In this document: in pieces, positions 31,300 to 38,036 of the stretch
Position numbering within the stretch: the first letter of the stretch is position 1
Layout: the number at the start of each line of letters is the position of its first letter
Assembly: GCA_016191985.1 (NCBI GenBank)
Contig: JACPVB010000195.1
Location: 1-38,036, forward strand
Direction of reading: 5' to 3'
Length of the DNA stretch: 38,036 nucleotides
Source: Chloroflexota bacterium
GTDB taxonomy: Bacteria; Chloroflexota; Anaerolineae; Anaerolineales; Villigracilaceae
Made by a program: the position numbers and the translations under genes
The notes under the pieces: generated by a model
What the model was told of the DNA's origin: nothing
Databases searched by the model: none
Seen by the model: only the letters and a program-made list of their open reading frames with translations

Positions 31300-31754
31300 T
31301 CCCCCTTTGCCCATGTGGAAAGGATGGCAACGCCGACATCGACGCGCGATGCGATCCCGATCAATTTTCCATCCTTGGAGACCACGGGGATGTCGTGCAG
31401 GTTTTGTTGCAGCATCAGGGCATAGGCGCGCAGGAGACCGCAATCCTCGTCCACGGTGATTACGGGGCGCATCAGGGATTTGATGGTCTTGTTCAATGTC
31501 TTCGCGGGCGGACGTGTATCCTCCACCGCCCCAAAGTCGTGGACAAAATCCACATCGACAACAAAATTTACAAAATCGGGCAATTCAAGTTTGAGCAGGT
31601 CGCGCATACCGATGACGCCGATGGGTTTGTTATCCTCATCCACGACGGGCAGCAAGCCGATATGTTTTTTTACAAAAATGGCAGCGGCTTCGTGGATCGT
31701 GGTGCCCGGCGTAATGGAAACAACGTGCCGTTTCATACAGGTGGTTACGTTCAT
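31296..31754 (-). CDS. CBS-domain pair protein
   Basis: A 152-residue protein with two CBS motifs (MKRHVVSITPGTTIHEAAAIFVKKHIGLLPVVDE and, later, LMRPVITVDEDCGLLRAYALMLQQNLHDIPVVSKDGKLIGIASRVD). CBS pairs bind adenosyl ligands such as ATP, AMP or c-di-AMP and gate partner proteins. An insertion of about 25 residues lies between the motifs. It has GGAG before the ATG, overlaps the permease start, and follows the phosphatase gene by 50 nt. Confidence 0.9.
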   Translation of the reverse strand: MNVTTCMKRHVVSITPGTTIHEAAAIFVKKHIGLLPVVDEDNKPIGVIGMRDLLKLELPDFVNFVVDVDFVHDFGAVEDTRPPAKTLNKTIKSLMRPVITVDEDCGLLRAYALMLQQNLHDIPVVSKDGKLIGIASRVDVGVAILSTWAKGE

Positions 31755-31804
31755 ATCATCTCCACAAATTTTTGAAATTCAAAGAAGCACCTTACTTGAT
31801 ATTT

Positions 31805-32371
31805 TTACCGCCTCCATTCCACACGAATAGGCTTCGCGTTTTCTGGAATATGGTCATAGACCCGGTCCATTGGAATGCTGTGCGCGTGGCAAAGAATAAC
31901 CGCGAGCGAGAGTCCATGCGCAACGATCAGAATATTTCCGTTCGGATGCCTGCCTGCGATCTCTTCCATTGCCGCAAGGACGCGCTCCGCAACCTGGCGG
32001 GGCGATTCTCCATCCGGCGCGCGGGTGTAAAACGGATTCTTTGCGCGTTCCTCCAGTTCGTTTGGATATTTTTCCCTGATCTCTTCCGCAAGCATGCCTT
32101 CCCATGCGCCAAGGTTCATTTCACGCAGACGCGGCTCCAGCGTAACGGTCATGCCCAGGGTCTCGGCAAGCAGCTCCGAGGTCTGGCGAGAGCGTAACAG
32201 GTCGCTGGAATAAATCGCAGAAAAATGCACATCCTTCAATTCATCACAAACGGCAAGTGCCTGCGCGCGTCCTGTGCCATTTAATCCCGGCGCATCCGGC
32301 GTTTGCCCCTGCCAGCGGCCGGTTAGATTCCAGTCGGTTTGTCCGTGACGAACAAGCCAGAGACCTGTCAT
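31805..32371 (-). CDS. Histidine phosphatase family protein, probable glucosyl-3-phosphoglycerate phosphatase
   Basis: A 188-residue protein. The catalytic RHGQTDWN motif (8-15, phosphorylated His9), the acid in LREMNLGAWEGM and the second His in VAHGLSLAVI are intact, as in phosphoglycerate-mutase-like phosphatases. The mycobacterial GpgP, which removes phosphate from glucosyl-3-phosphoglycerate, is of this family. Its 4-nt overlap with the GpgS-like gene points to that role here; family membership alone would not. Alternative: a general phosphatase such as CobC/alpha-ribazole phosphatase. Confidence 0.85.
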   Translation of the reverse strand: MTGLWLVRHGQTDWNLTGRWQGQTPDAPGLNGTGRAQALAVCDELKDVHFSAIYSSDLLRSRQTSELLAETLGMTVTLEPRLREMNLGAWEGMLAEEIREKYPNELEERAKNPFYTRAPDGESPRQVAERVLAAMEEIAGRHPNGNILIVAHGLSLAVILCHAHSIPMDRVYDHIPENAKPIRVEWRR

Positions 32372-34167
32372 CGTTTTCTTTCCAAATATTCCTGAACTTC
32401 GATCATGGGTGGACGTTCGCGCTCGGCGATTTCTTCCACTTCCAAATAATAACCTTTTCTACCATGGCGGATCAACTTCATGGAGCGGTTCACATCCTCC
32501 AGGACCGCCCCCCCGAAGCGGCTCTCCAGTTTTCGGATGACAGTTTGGATAATGGCAAAGGACATTTTGCTCAATGCCTCCAGGTGCTGGTTGTGATGGA
32601 TGCGCTCGAGCAAATCCACCTGCGCGATGGCACGCAATCCAAACTTTTCATAAATATCGATCAACAAGCCGGTCTCCACCCCATAGCCGGAGAAGAAGGA
32701 AATCTGTTCCAATGCTTTGCGCCTGCCCGCATATTCACCGGAGAGCGGCTGCACCACCCCGGAGAGTTCGGGATAAAACAGGTTCAATAATGGCCGCGCA
32801 GTCAACTCGGTGACGCGCCCGCCGCCGCCCACCTGCATCTTCTGCCCCACTCTTAAAGGCCGCCGATAAAAACCTTTCACCAACTGCACCTGTTGATTCA
32901 GCAGCAGCGGGCCGATGATGCCATACACAAAGCGCGGGTGAATATTGACGATGTCGGTATCGATCCATACCACGATGTCGCCGCGCGTTACAAGCAAACT
33001 CTTCCACAAGGCTTCGCCTTTGCCGTCTCGCGGCCTTAACCTCTCCAACAGTTGCTGGTGAATATAAACAGGCACACCCGTCTCTTTTGCGATCTCACGC
33101 GTCTGATCCGTTGAATTTGAATCGATCAAAACGATCTCATCCAGCAGCGGCACTTTCTCGACCAGTTCCTTCTTCATCATGTTGATCACTTTCCCCACAG
33201 TCTCCTGCTCGTTCAGGGCCGGTAGCGCCAGACTGATCGTGACACCCTGCTGGCGTTTCAACTCGATCAGGTCTTTCAATTGCGAAAATTCATCGGCATG
33301 GTAGGTATTCTCGGCAAACCATTTATCCACCAAAATGGAGATGGCTTGCAAACCCGCGCTTTCATCGTAATTCAATTGAGGCAGGGGGCGTCCACTTTTC
33401 ACGGCAATCACCACGCCGGGCGCTTCACGCAAAATGCGGTCTGCAAAAGGGCCGAGCGAAGCGGAACTTGAAGCGGGCTGGGATGTGGTTCCGAGAATGA
33501 TGGCATCTGCCTGCTTTGCGTTATTCAGGATCAATTCTGCCGCATCATCCGTAACTGTGAACTGCTTCTGCACTTCCGGCATTTGCTTCAGAATGCGTTC
33601 GAGTCCCTTGAAGGGCGCGTCGCTTCCCGCTGCAGGGTCATTTGTGCCGCGCAGATGCAAAGCCGTGACACCCTTTGAATGCAGACCCAGACCCACGCGT
33701 AACGCCAATTCGGCATGAGGCCCGCCTCTTAACGGAACGAGTACCTGCTTCGGTTTACTGGAGAGTTTTCCACGCACCAAAGCGACATTGCACGGGGGCC
33801 GTGTCAGCACTTCGTTCACCGTCACGCCCAACGCCTGGAAGTGCGCGTCCCAATCCAGGCAGAGCAGGTCGGGCTTTTCATCCTGCAAAACTTTCACCAG
33901 ATCCACCCACGGGTGGTATGAGACGATGATCTGTGACTTGCTGGTGATGTTTTCGTCTTTTCCATAATGACGTAATTGTTTTCGCAACGCGCGTGCAGCG
34001 GGAGCCGCCGTGCTCAGCGACTCTTCTGAAGGCACGACCACGATGCCCACAAGGATGAACTTCGCATCGAAATGGCGCGCAACTTCAAGTGTGTGAATGC
34101 CCGGCCCATCGTGCACAAAAGGGATGAGGATCTTATGGATGGGGACAAATTCGGAATGTGTTCGCAT
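32368..34167 (-). CDS. gpgS: Universal stress protein / glucosyl-3-phosphoglycerate synthase fusion (GT81)
   Basis: A 599-residue fusion. Residues 9-133 and 139-257 look like two universal-stress-protein domains; 305-599 is a GT81 glycosyltransferase with PALNE (316-320), LIDSNSTD, the metal motif DTD (403-405), VKGFYRRPLR, RVTELTARPLLN, QPLSGEYAGRR and GYGVETG, all typical of GpgS from mycobacteria and others. It would transfer glucose from UDP- or ADP-glucose to 3-phosphoglycerate, the first step to glucosylglycerate. The USP part may bind ATP and modulate the enzyme. The next gene, a GpgP-like phosphatase, overlaps by 4 nt. Confidence 0.88.
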   Translation of the reverse strand: MRTHSEFVPIHKILIPFVHDGPGIHTLEVARHFDAKFILVGIVVVPSEESLSTAAPAARALRKQLRHYGKDENITSKSQIIVSYHPWVDLVKVLQDEKPDLLCLDWDAHFQALGVTVNEVLTRPPCNVALVRGKLSSKPKQVLVPLRGGPHAELALRVGLGLHSKGVTALHLRGTNDPAAGSDAPFKGLERILKQMPEVQKQFTVTDDAAELILNNAKQADAIILGTTSQPASSSASLGPFADRILREAPGVVIAVKSGRPLPQLNYDESAGLQAISILVDKWFAENTYHADEFSQLKDLIELKRQQGVTISLALPALNEQETVGKVINMMKKELVEKVPLLDEIVLIDSNSTDQTREIAKETGVPVYIHQQLLERLRPRDGKGEALWKSLLVTRGDIVVWIDTDIVNIHPRFVYGIIGPLLLNQQVQLVKGFYRRPLRVGQKMQVGGGGRVTELTARPLLNLFYPELSGVVQPLSGEYAGRRKALEQISFFSGYGVETGLLIDIYEKFGLRAIAQVDLLERIHHNQHLEALSKMSFAIIQTVIRKLESRFGGAVLEDVNRSMKLIRHGRKGYYLEVEEIAERERPPMIEVQEYLERKR

Positions 34168-34220
34168 GGTTGTTATCCTTTGCAGCTATGGAGTGCGTCG
34201 TACCTGACTCATAAGCGGAT

Positions 34221-35477
34221 TTATTTCTTCACGGCTCCACCCGCCAGGTGCGACACACCTTCAGAGGAAATAAGGGGCACGATATATTGGCGATGGATCG
34301 CTTCCCAACGGAAGGTGGAACGGATGCGCATCGAAAGGCGCGCAGGTGCGGTCAATTGAAAATAATTTGCGATCAACCCCGCAACTCGTTCCGGCTTTTC
34401 ATCCGGTGAAAAGAAAATTGCATCCTCCATCCCCAACTCGCGCAAAGGGAGAATATCCGCGCAAAATGCGGGCAAATGACCGAATGCGGCTTCGATCAAC
34501 GGAATGCCAAATCCCTCCTCGCGGCTGGGGAGGAAGAGCGCATCGGCAACACGAAAAAAATCCGCAATGACGGCATCGGGCAAAAAAGAGTCTACGAGTT
34601 CGGCAAGGAAATGAGCTGAACCCTGCAAACCCAATTGCGTACGCAAATTCGATAACATGTCGAAGTAAACGTGGTTGCTGGCATTATGCGGCCCCAACGG
34701 ACCTGTCACCACGAGGGCCGCTTTTGGAAATTGCCTTTGTAATTCCAGCAGCATATGCAAAGCCAGTTCAATATTTTTGCGCGGCGTCACACGGACGGGC
34801 AGCAGCAGGATCGGTGCGGCATCCAGCAGCTTTGTCCGTTCCAACAGAATTTGAGTCTGCAATTCCAGTTTGTAAAAGCGATCTACATCCACACCGTTGG
34901 GAATGACGTGAATCGCCTCGGGAGAAATATCCATTAAACGCGCCAATTCCGCGCGGCGCAATTCCGAAACGACCACATGTGTGGTCTCCCCCCAATCCGT
35001 CCGCAATAAATCCCAGGGATGTCCGTTATGAAGTTCGGGCAAATAGCGTGGCGTTGTCCACGCGAGATCATGATGCCATAAAATCAAACGCGGCAGTTTT
35101 TGCGCAGCGTGCAATTTATGAAGCGCGGCGGTGAGCGCAAGATTCTTGTTCAATGAACAGACATTATGCGCGATCAAAATATCCATGTCCGATACCGCAT
35201 CCTGCAATTGGACGGCGAGTTCATCGCGCAGCGCCTCGAACCCCGCCGTCACTTCGCCGCGATCCAACTGGTCCTTCACCTGCGCCACCCGTTCATGGCG
35301 CGAATCGGCCAGGGGAATCTTTGTCAACGGAATCTGATAGCTCAACGATTCGCCGCGTGCCGCAAGCAGGTGGATAGAATGCCCTTCCTCCGTCATCAGC
35401 CGCGCGTGATGAGCGATCACACTTTCCACGCCGCCGACGATGGGCGGGACCGAATAATGGAGAATGGCAATCTTCAT
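34221..35477 (-). CDS. GT4 family glycosyltransferase
   Basis: From the ATG at 35477, which overlaps the previous stop as ATGA, the protein has 418 residues. It begins MKIAILHYSVPPIVGGVES, and the donor site shows VIPNGVDVDRFY and EGFGIPLIEAAF (E-x7-E), a GT-B retaining enzyme. It stands 53 nt before the GpgS fusion gene in the same operon. A possible role is extension or modification of glucosylglycerate, or a linked envelope sugar. The donor and acceptor are unknown. Confidence 0.88.
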   Translation of the reverse strand: MKIAILHYSVPPIVGGVESVIAHHARLMTEEGHSIHLLAARGESLSYQIPLTKIPLADSRHERVAQVKDQLDRGEVTAGFEALRDELAVQLQDAVSDMDILIAHNVCSLNKNLALTAALHKLHAAQKLPRLILWHHDLAWTTPRYLPELHNGHPWDLLRTDWGETTHVVVSELRRAELARLMDISPEAIHVIPNGVDVDRFYKLELQTQILLERTKLLDAAPILLLPVRVTPRKNIELALHMLLELQRQFPKAALVVTGPLGPHNASNHVYFDMLSNLRTQLGLQGSAHFLAELVDSFLPDAVIADFFRVADALFLPSREEGFGIPLIEAAFGHLPAFCADILPLRELGMEDAIFFSPDEKPERVAGLIANYFQLTAPARLSMRIRSTFRWEAIHRQYIVPLISSEGVSHLAGGAVKK

Positions 35478-36817
35478 ATCTGCTGCCCCAAACAATCCGC
35501 GAGGATGGATTGCAGGCGGCGCTCCAAAACGGTGTAGGAGAAATAGCGTTTCGCAAGTTGATAATTCTCCTCGGCCCATACCCGCGCTTGCGCCGGTGTT
35601 TGTAAAACATCGCGCACCGCTTTGAGCGTATTTGCGCTGATGAATCCATCGAACCAGACCGCGCGAAAGCCTTTCGGCTTGATATCCACTTCGTAGATGG
35701 AATAGTTATTCACCAAAATCGGGCGGCGATAATACACGGCTTCCAAAAACGCATTGCCAAACCCTTCGATACTGGATGGATACGTGACCATATCCGCGTG
35801 TGGATACACATCGCCGAGTGTGTAAATTTTCCTGCCGTCTTCGGTCATGCCGCGAAAATCCTGCACCTGATCCGCTTCAAAGCGAATGGTCACATCCAAT
35901 AAATGGGCATACTCACGGACACGCTGCTCGTAGTCTGTACCTTCATCTCCCGAGGCGTGAGAGATGACCAGTTTTGCGGGGAGGTCGAGCCTGCGGACAA
36001 GTTCCACGGCATGTTCAATCCCTTTGCGCTGGATGACGCGCGTGGGTTGCAGGAAAAAATATTCGTCCGCTTGAATGCCAAAATCTGCGCGAACGGTTTG
36101 GGTGTAGAGGTCCGGGTCGGGTGGCGGAGAGTCGAAGTCCATCACGTTGGGGATCATGCGCGAGGTGACACCATACCGTGAAGCGATCTGCTGGGCCTGG
36201 ATCGAGTTGATGACCACATGTCGAATCGAAGGCAGGGTGGGCGGGAAGGCCGCGGCGAGATAATCTCCCACACAATTCACCTGAAAGCGCTGGCGTTCCC
36301 AGTGAAAATCATGATGGTGCGCAATCGTGGGGAAACCCGTCTCGGCGATGAACTCCGTCAATGCAAGACCAAGCGGCAGATTAAGCGGGATCGTCACCGC
36401 GTTTTCGATGATGAGGATTTGCAAATCGAAACGATGTGCAAACTCGTACAACTGCACTTTGAAATATTCCTTGAGCACATTTACGCTGCGTGTCAGTTGC
36501 GGCGGGCGCACGTAGATGGAGAAAAAATCCTTATGCAGGGAAGCGATCTCAGGATGGGCGGCGCGCGCTTCTCTTGTGACCATCCAGCTGCCGGAATACG
36601 CCATTTTATTGAGCGCGTCGATTTCCGGGTGACGATAAAACGCCTCAGGCACGACCTGGGAGCGTTCCGGGCTTCGATCAGATTGACCTGCGAAATAAAA
36701 GCATTCGTGGCCGAGCCGTTCGAGTACGGTTGCCCACTTCGCCGTTTCAAGTGAAACGCCGTCAGTCCCTGCGAAACGGGTGGAGATAAAACCGATATGA
36801 AGGTGGGGGGTTGTCAT
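35474..36817 (-). CDS. GT4 family glycosyltransferase, possible mannosyltransferase acting on glucosylglycerate
   Basis: The start at 36817 (ATGA overlap with the phosphorylase stop) gives 447 residues; an upstream start at 36832 is also open. GFISTRFAGTDGVSLETAKWA, AHHHDFHWERQRF, VIPNVMDF-like MIPNVMDFDSPPPD, LQPTRVIQRKGIEHA and EGFGNAFLE mark a retaining GT-B enzyme. In several bacteria such an enzyme mannosylates glucosylglycerate or its phosphate to mannosylglucosylglycerate. The identity with that activity is inference from the neighbourhood. Confidence 0.87.
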   Translation of the reverse strand: MTTPHLHIGFISTRFAGTDGVSLETAKWATVLERLGHECFYFAGQSDRSPERSQVVPEAFYRHPEIDALNKMAYSGSWMVTREARAAHPEIASLHKDFFSIYVRPPQLTRSVNVLKEYFKVQLYEFAHRFDLQILIIENAVTIPLNLPLGLALTEFIAETGFPTIAHHHDFHWERQRFQVNCVGDYLAAAFPPTLPSIRHVVINSIQAQQIASRYGVTSRMIPNVMDFDSPPPDPDLYTQTVRADFGIQADEYFFLQPTRVIQRKGIEHAVELVRRLDLPAKLVISHASGDEGTDYEQRVREYAHLLDVTIRFEADQVQDFRGMTEDGRKIYTLGDVYPHADMVTYPSSIEGFGNAFLEAVYYRRPILVNNYSIYEVDIKPKGFRAVWFDGFISANTLKAVRDVLQTPAQARVWAEENYQLAKRYFSYTVLERRLQSILADCLGQQI

Positions 36818-38036
36818 ATTATTTTTACCCATAAAATTTGATAAGGGTCGAGATGGATTTTTGAAACCTGTAAAGATTGACCTGTAACCAGGTCTACTGC
36901 CGATGTGTAATTTGTTGTGAAAGCAATCTCCTGTGCACCGACATTATGCAAACATACCACATGTGATTTTGAATCAGGTGAGATGCGTTCAATGGCAAAG
37001 ACAGCCGGGTGAACATCCAATATCTTTTGCGTGCCATGTGGATTAAAGGCCGGTGCGCTGCTCCTTGCCTGCAGCAACTGGCGGTAGCGTGTGAAAACTT
37101 TTAAGCGCAGGGAGCTTTCATCCATGAGTTCGTTCTGCAATTGGTCGAGCTGGAATTTTTCGCGGTTGATCGTGCGGTTGCGCCCTGTCTGCTTGACGCC
37201 TTCGATCCATCCGCGTGAGCCGAAGAGACTGTGAAAGTAAATTCCCGGCATACCCACAAGCGTGAGCATGATGGCTTGCGAGGCAATGAAGCGGTTGATC
37301 TGCAAATCCAGCGGCTCGCTCCCATTCGGGTTGGAGAGTGCGTTGAAATAGTTGATGTTCATTTCATACGGACTTTGCGAACCATCTGCGTTGTGTTTGT
37401 AGGAAATGAGTCCGCCGTGTTCGAGGGCTTTGTCCACAAGCGCGTCGATGTCAGCGTTGGATAATATCCCTCGGGCAGGATTCAGCCCGATCCCGTCGTG
37501 TGAGGCGAGGAAGTTGAAGAAGGTTGTTTTATCGGAAGGCAGCGCCAGCGTCTTCGCCCAATCGGATAAGATGCGCGCATCGCCGGTGTGAAAGGTGTGC
37601 AGGGTCAGCGGCGGCAGGGCAAAGTTGTAAACGAGCTGCGCTTCGTTCGTCCCATCTCCAAAATAGGAGATGTTGTCGATGTGCGGCACGTTGGTTTCGG
37701 TGATGAGGTAAACATACGGGGCGACTTCGTTCAGCGCAGCGCGCAGGAATTGAATGACATGATGGGTTTTCGGCAGATGGATGCAGTTTGTGCCGATCTC
37801 CTTCCATAAATAGGCAATCGCATCGAGGCGGATAAAGGTGGCTCCGCGCTCCACGTACATGAGCAGGATGTCGAGAATTTCAAGCAGAACTTCGGGGTTC
37901 TGATAATTCAAATCGATCTGGTCTTCACTGAATGTCGTCCACACGCGTTTTTCACCTGAGGGTGTAGTGCAGGTTGTCAGCAAAGACAAGGCGCGCGGAC
38001 GGACCACCTGCGAAAGATCAGGCGAGCCATCCACTG
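36814..38036 (-). CDS. GH13_18 sugar phosphorylase (glucosylglycerate or sucrose phosphorylase-like), N-terminus outside window
   Basis: At least 407 residues are visible; the usual length is about 550, so the N-terminus lies beyond the right edge. FIRLDAIAYLWKE holds the nucleophile Asp, LITETNVPH the acid/base Glu, and FFNFLASHDGIGL the third carboxylate. GIYFHSLFGSRGW and TGRNRTINREK are typical of the GH13_18 subfamily, which splits sucrose, sucrose 6'-phosphate or glucosylglycerate with phosphate into alpha-glucose 1-phosphate. Next to a GpgS/GpgP set, glucosylglycerate is the best guess. The +1 loop that separates the specificities lies partly outside the window. Confidence 0.9.
   Translation of the reverse strand, partial: VDGSPDLSQVVRPRALSLLTTCTTPSGEKRVWTTFSEDQIDLNYQNPEVLLEILDILLMYVERGATFIRLDAIAYLWKEIGTNCIHLPKTHHVIQFLRAALNEVAPYVYLITETNVPHIDNISYFGDGTNEAQLVYNFALPPLTLHTFHTGDARILSDWAKTLALPSDKTTFFNFLASHDGIGLNPARGILSNADIDALVDKALEHGGLISYKHNADGSQSPYEMNINYFNALSNPNGSEPLDLQINRFIASQAIMLTLVGMPGIYFHSLFGSRGWIEGVKQTGRNRTINREKFQLDQLQNELMDESSLRLKVFTRYRQLLQARSSAPAFNPHGTQKILDVHPAVFAIERISPDSKSHVVCLHNVGAQEIAFTTNYTSAVDLVTGQSLQVSKIHLDPYQILWVKII

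Noticed and set aside
31299..31443. N-terminal extension of the permease frame
   Set aside because: The extra 48 residues overlap the CBS gene and are Arg-rich, unlike a membrane protein start; ATG at 31299 has a strong ribosome binding site.
1..38036. CRISPR arrays, prophage or insertion sequences
   Set aside because: No regularly spaced direct repeats, transposase, integrase or phage structural gene was found; the repeats seen are short palindromes.

Overview
The window looks like chromosomal DNA of a member of the Chloroflexota, most likely class Anaerolineae. I infer this from the mix of protein families (an orphan MutL-like ATPase operon, a glucosylglycerate gene set, short c-di-AMP receptor-like proteins, an S/T/P-rich SH3 membrane protein), tight operons with ATGA/TAATG junctions, moderately GC-rich DNA and small dispersed intergenic palindromes. 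No phage, insertion sequence or CRISPR array is visible.

Layout. 1-2736 (minus): R3H/AAA ATPase, thymidylate kinase and the start of an S51 peptidase. 3031-3728 (minus): a nucleotidyltransferase/HEPN pair. 3782-4621 (minus): a PH-like membrane protein. 4855-7675 (plus): a DUF389-like/SH3 membrane protein and a phosphohexomutase, closed by a strong bidirectional terminator. 7776-8348 (minus): a double-TM protein with an LPNTG motif. 8487-16151 (minus): a compact seven-gene operon of largely unknown function built around a MutL/actin-fold ATPase, three membrane proteins, a zinc-ribbon protein with about 14 'PDWL' repeats, and a barrel-type soluble protein. 16242-17642 (minus): glgC preceded by a 34-residue membrane peptide, with a near-consensus promoter. 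17860-17942: tRNA-Leu(CAA), divergent from ychF. 17986-20985 (plus): YchF and a PepF-type M3 peptidase. 21048-22565 (minus): a GNAT acetyltransferase, then ssb and a 71-residue protein. 22725-24478 (plus): panC and an alpha/beta hydrolase.

24590-28862 (minus) is a transcription unit headed by a good sigma70 promoter and a yybP-ykoY (Mn2+) riboswitch with an overlapping terminator. Downstream lie a 91-residue membrane protein, a DedA protein, an 85-residue membrane protein and a P2-type cation ATPase, so the ATPase may be a manganese exporter. 28955-29643 (minus): two tandem c-di-AMP receptor-like (DarA/PII-like) genes separated by a structured spacer.

30007-38036 (minus) is an operon-like run: a GH13_18 phosphorylase (cut by the right edge), two GT4 glycosyltransferases, a universal-stress-domain/GT81 fusion matching glucosyl-3-phosphoglycerate synthase, a histidine phosphatase of the GpgP kind, a CBS-pair protein and an ArsB/NhaD-type permease. 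Together they suggest synthesis, possible mannosylation and phosphorolytic recycling of glucosylglycerate-type compatible solutes. glgC, the phosphohexomutase and the c-di-AMP receptor-like genes elsewhere in the window fit sugar-nucleotide supply and osmotic or ionic homeostasis, though that link is inference.
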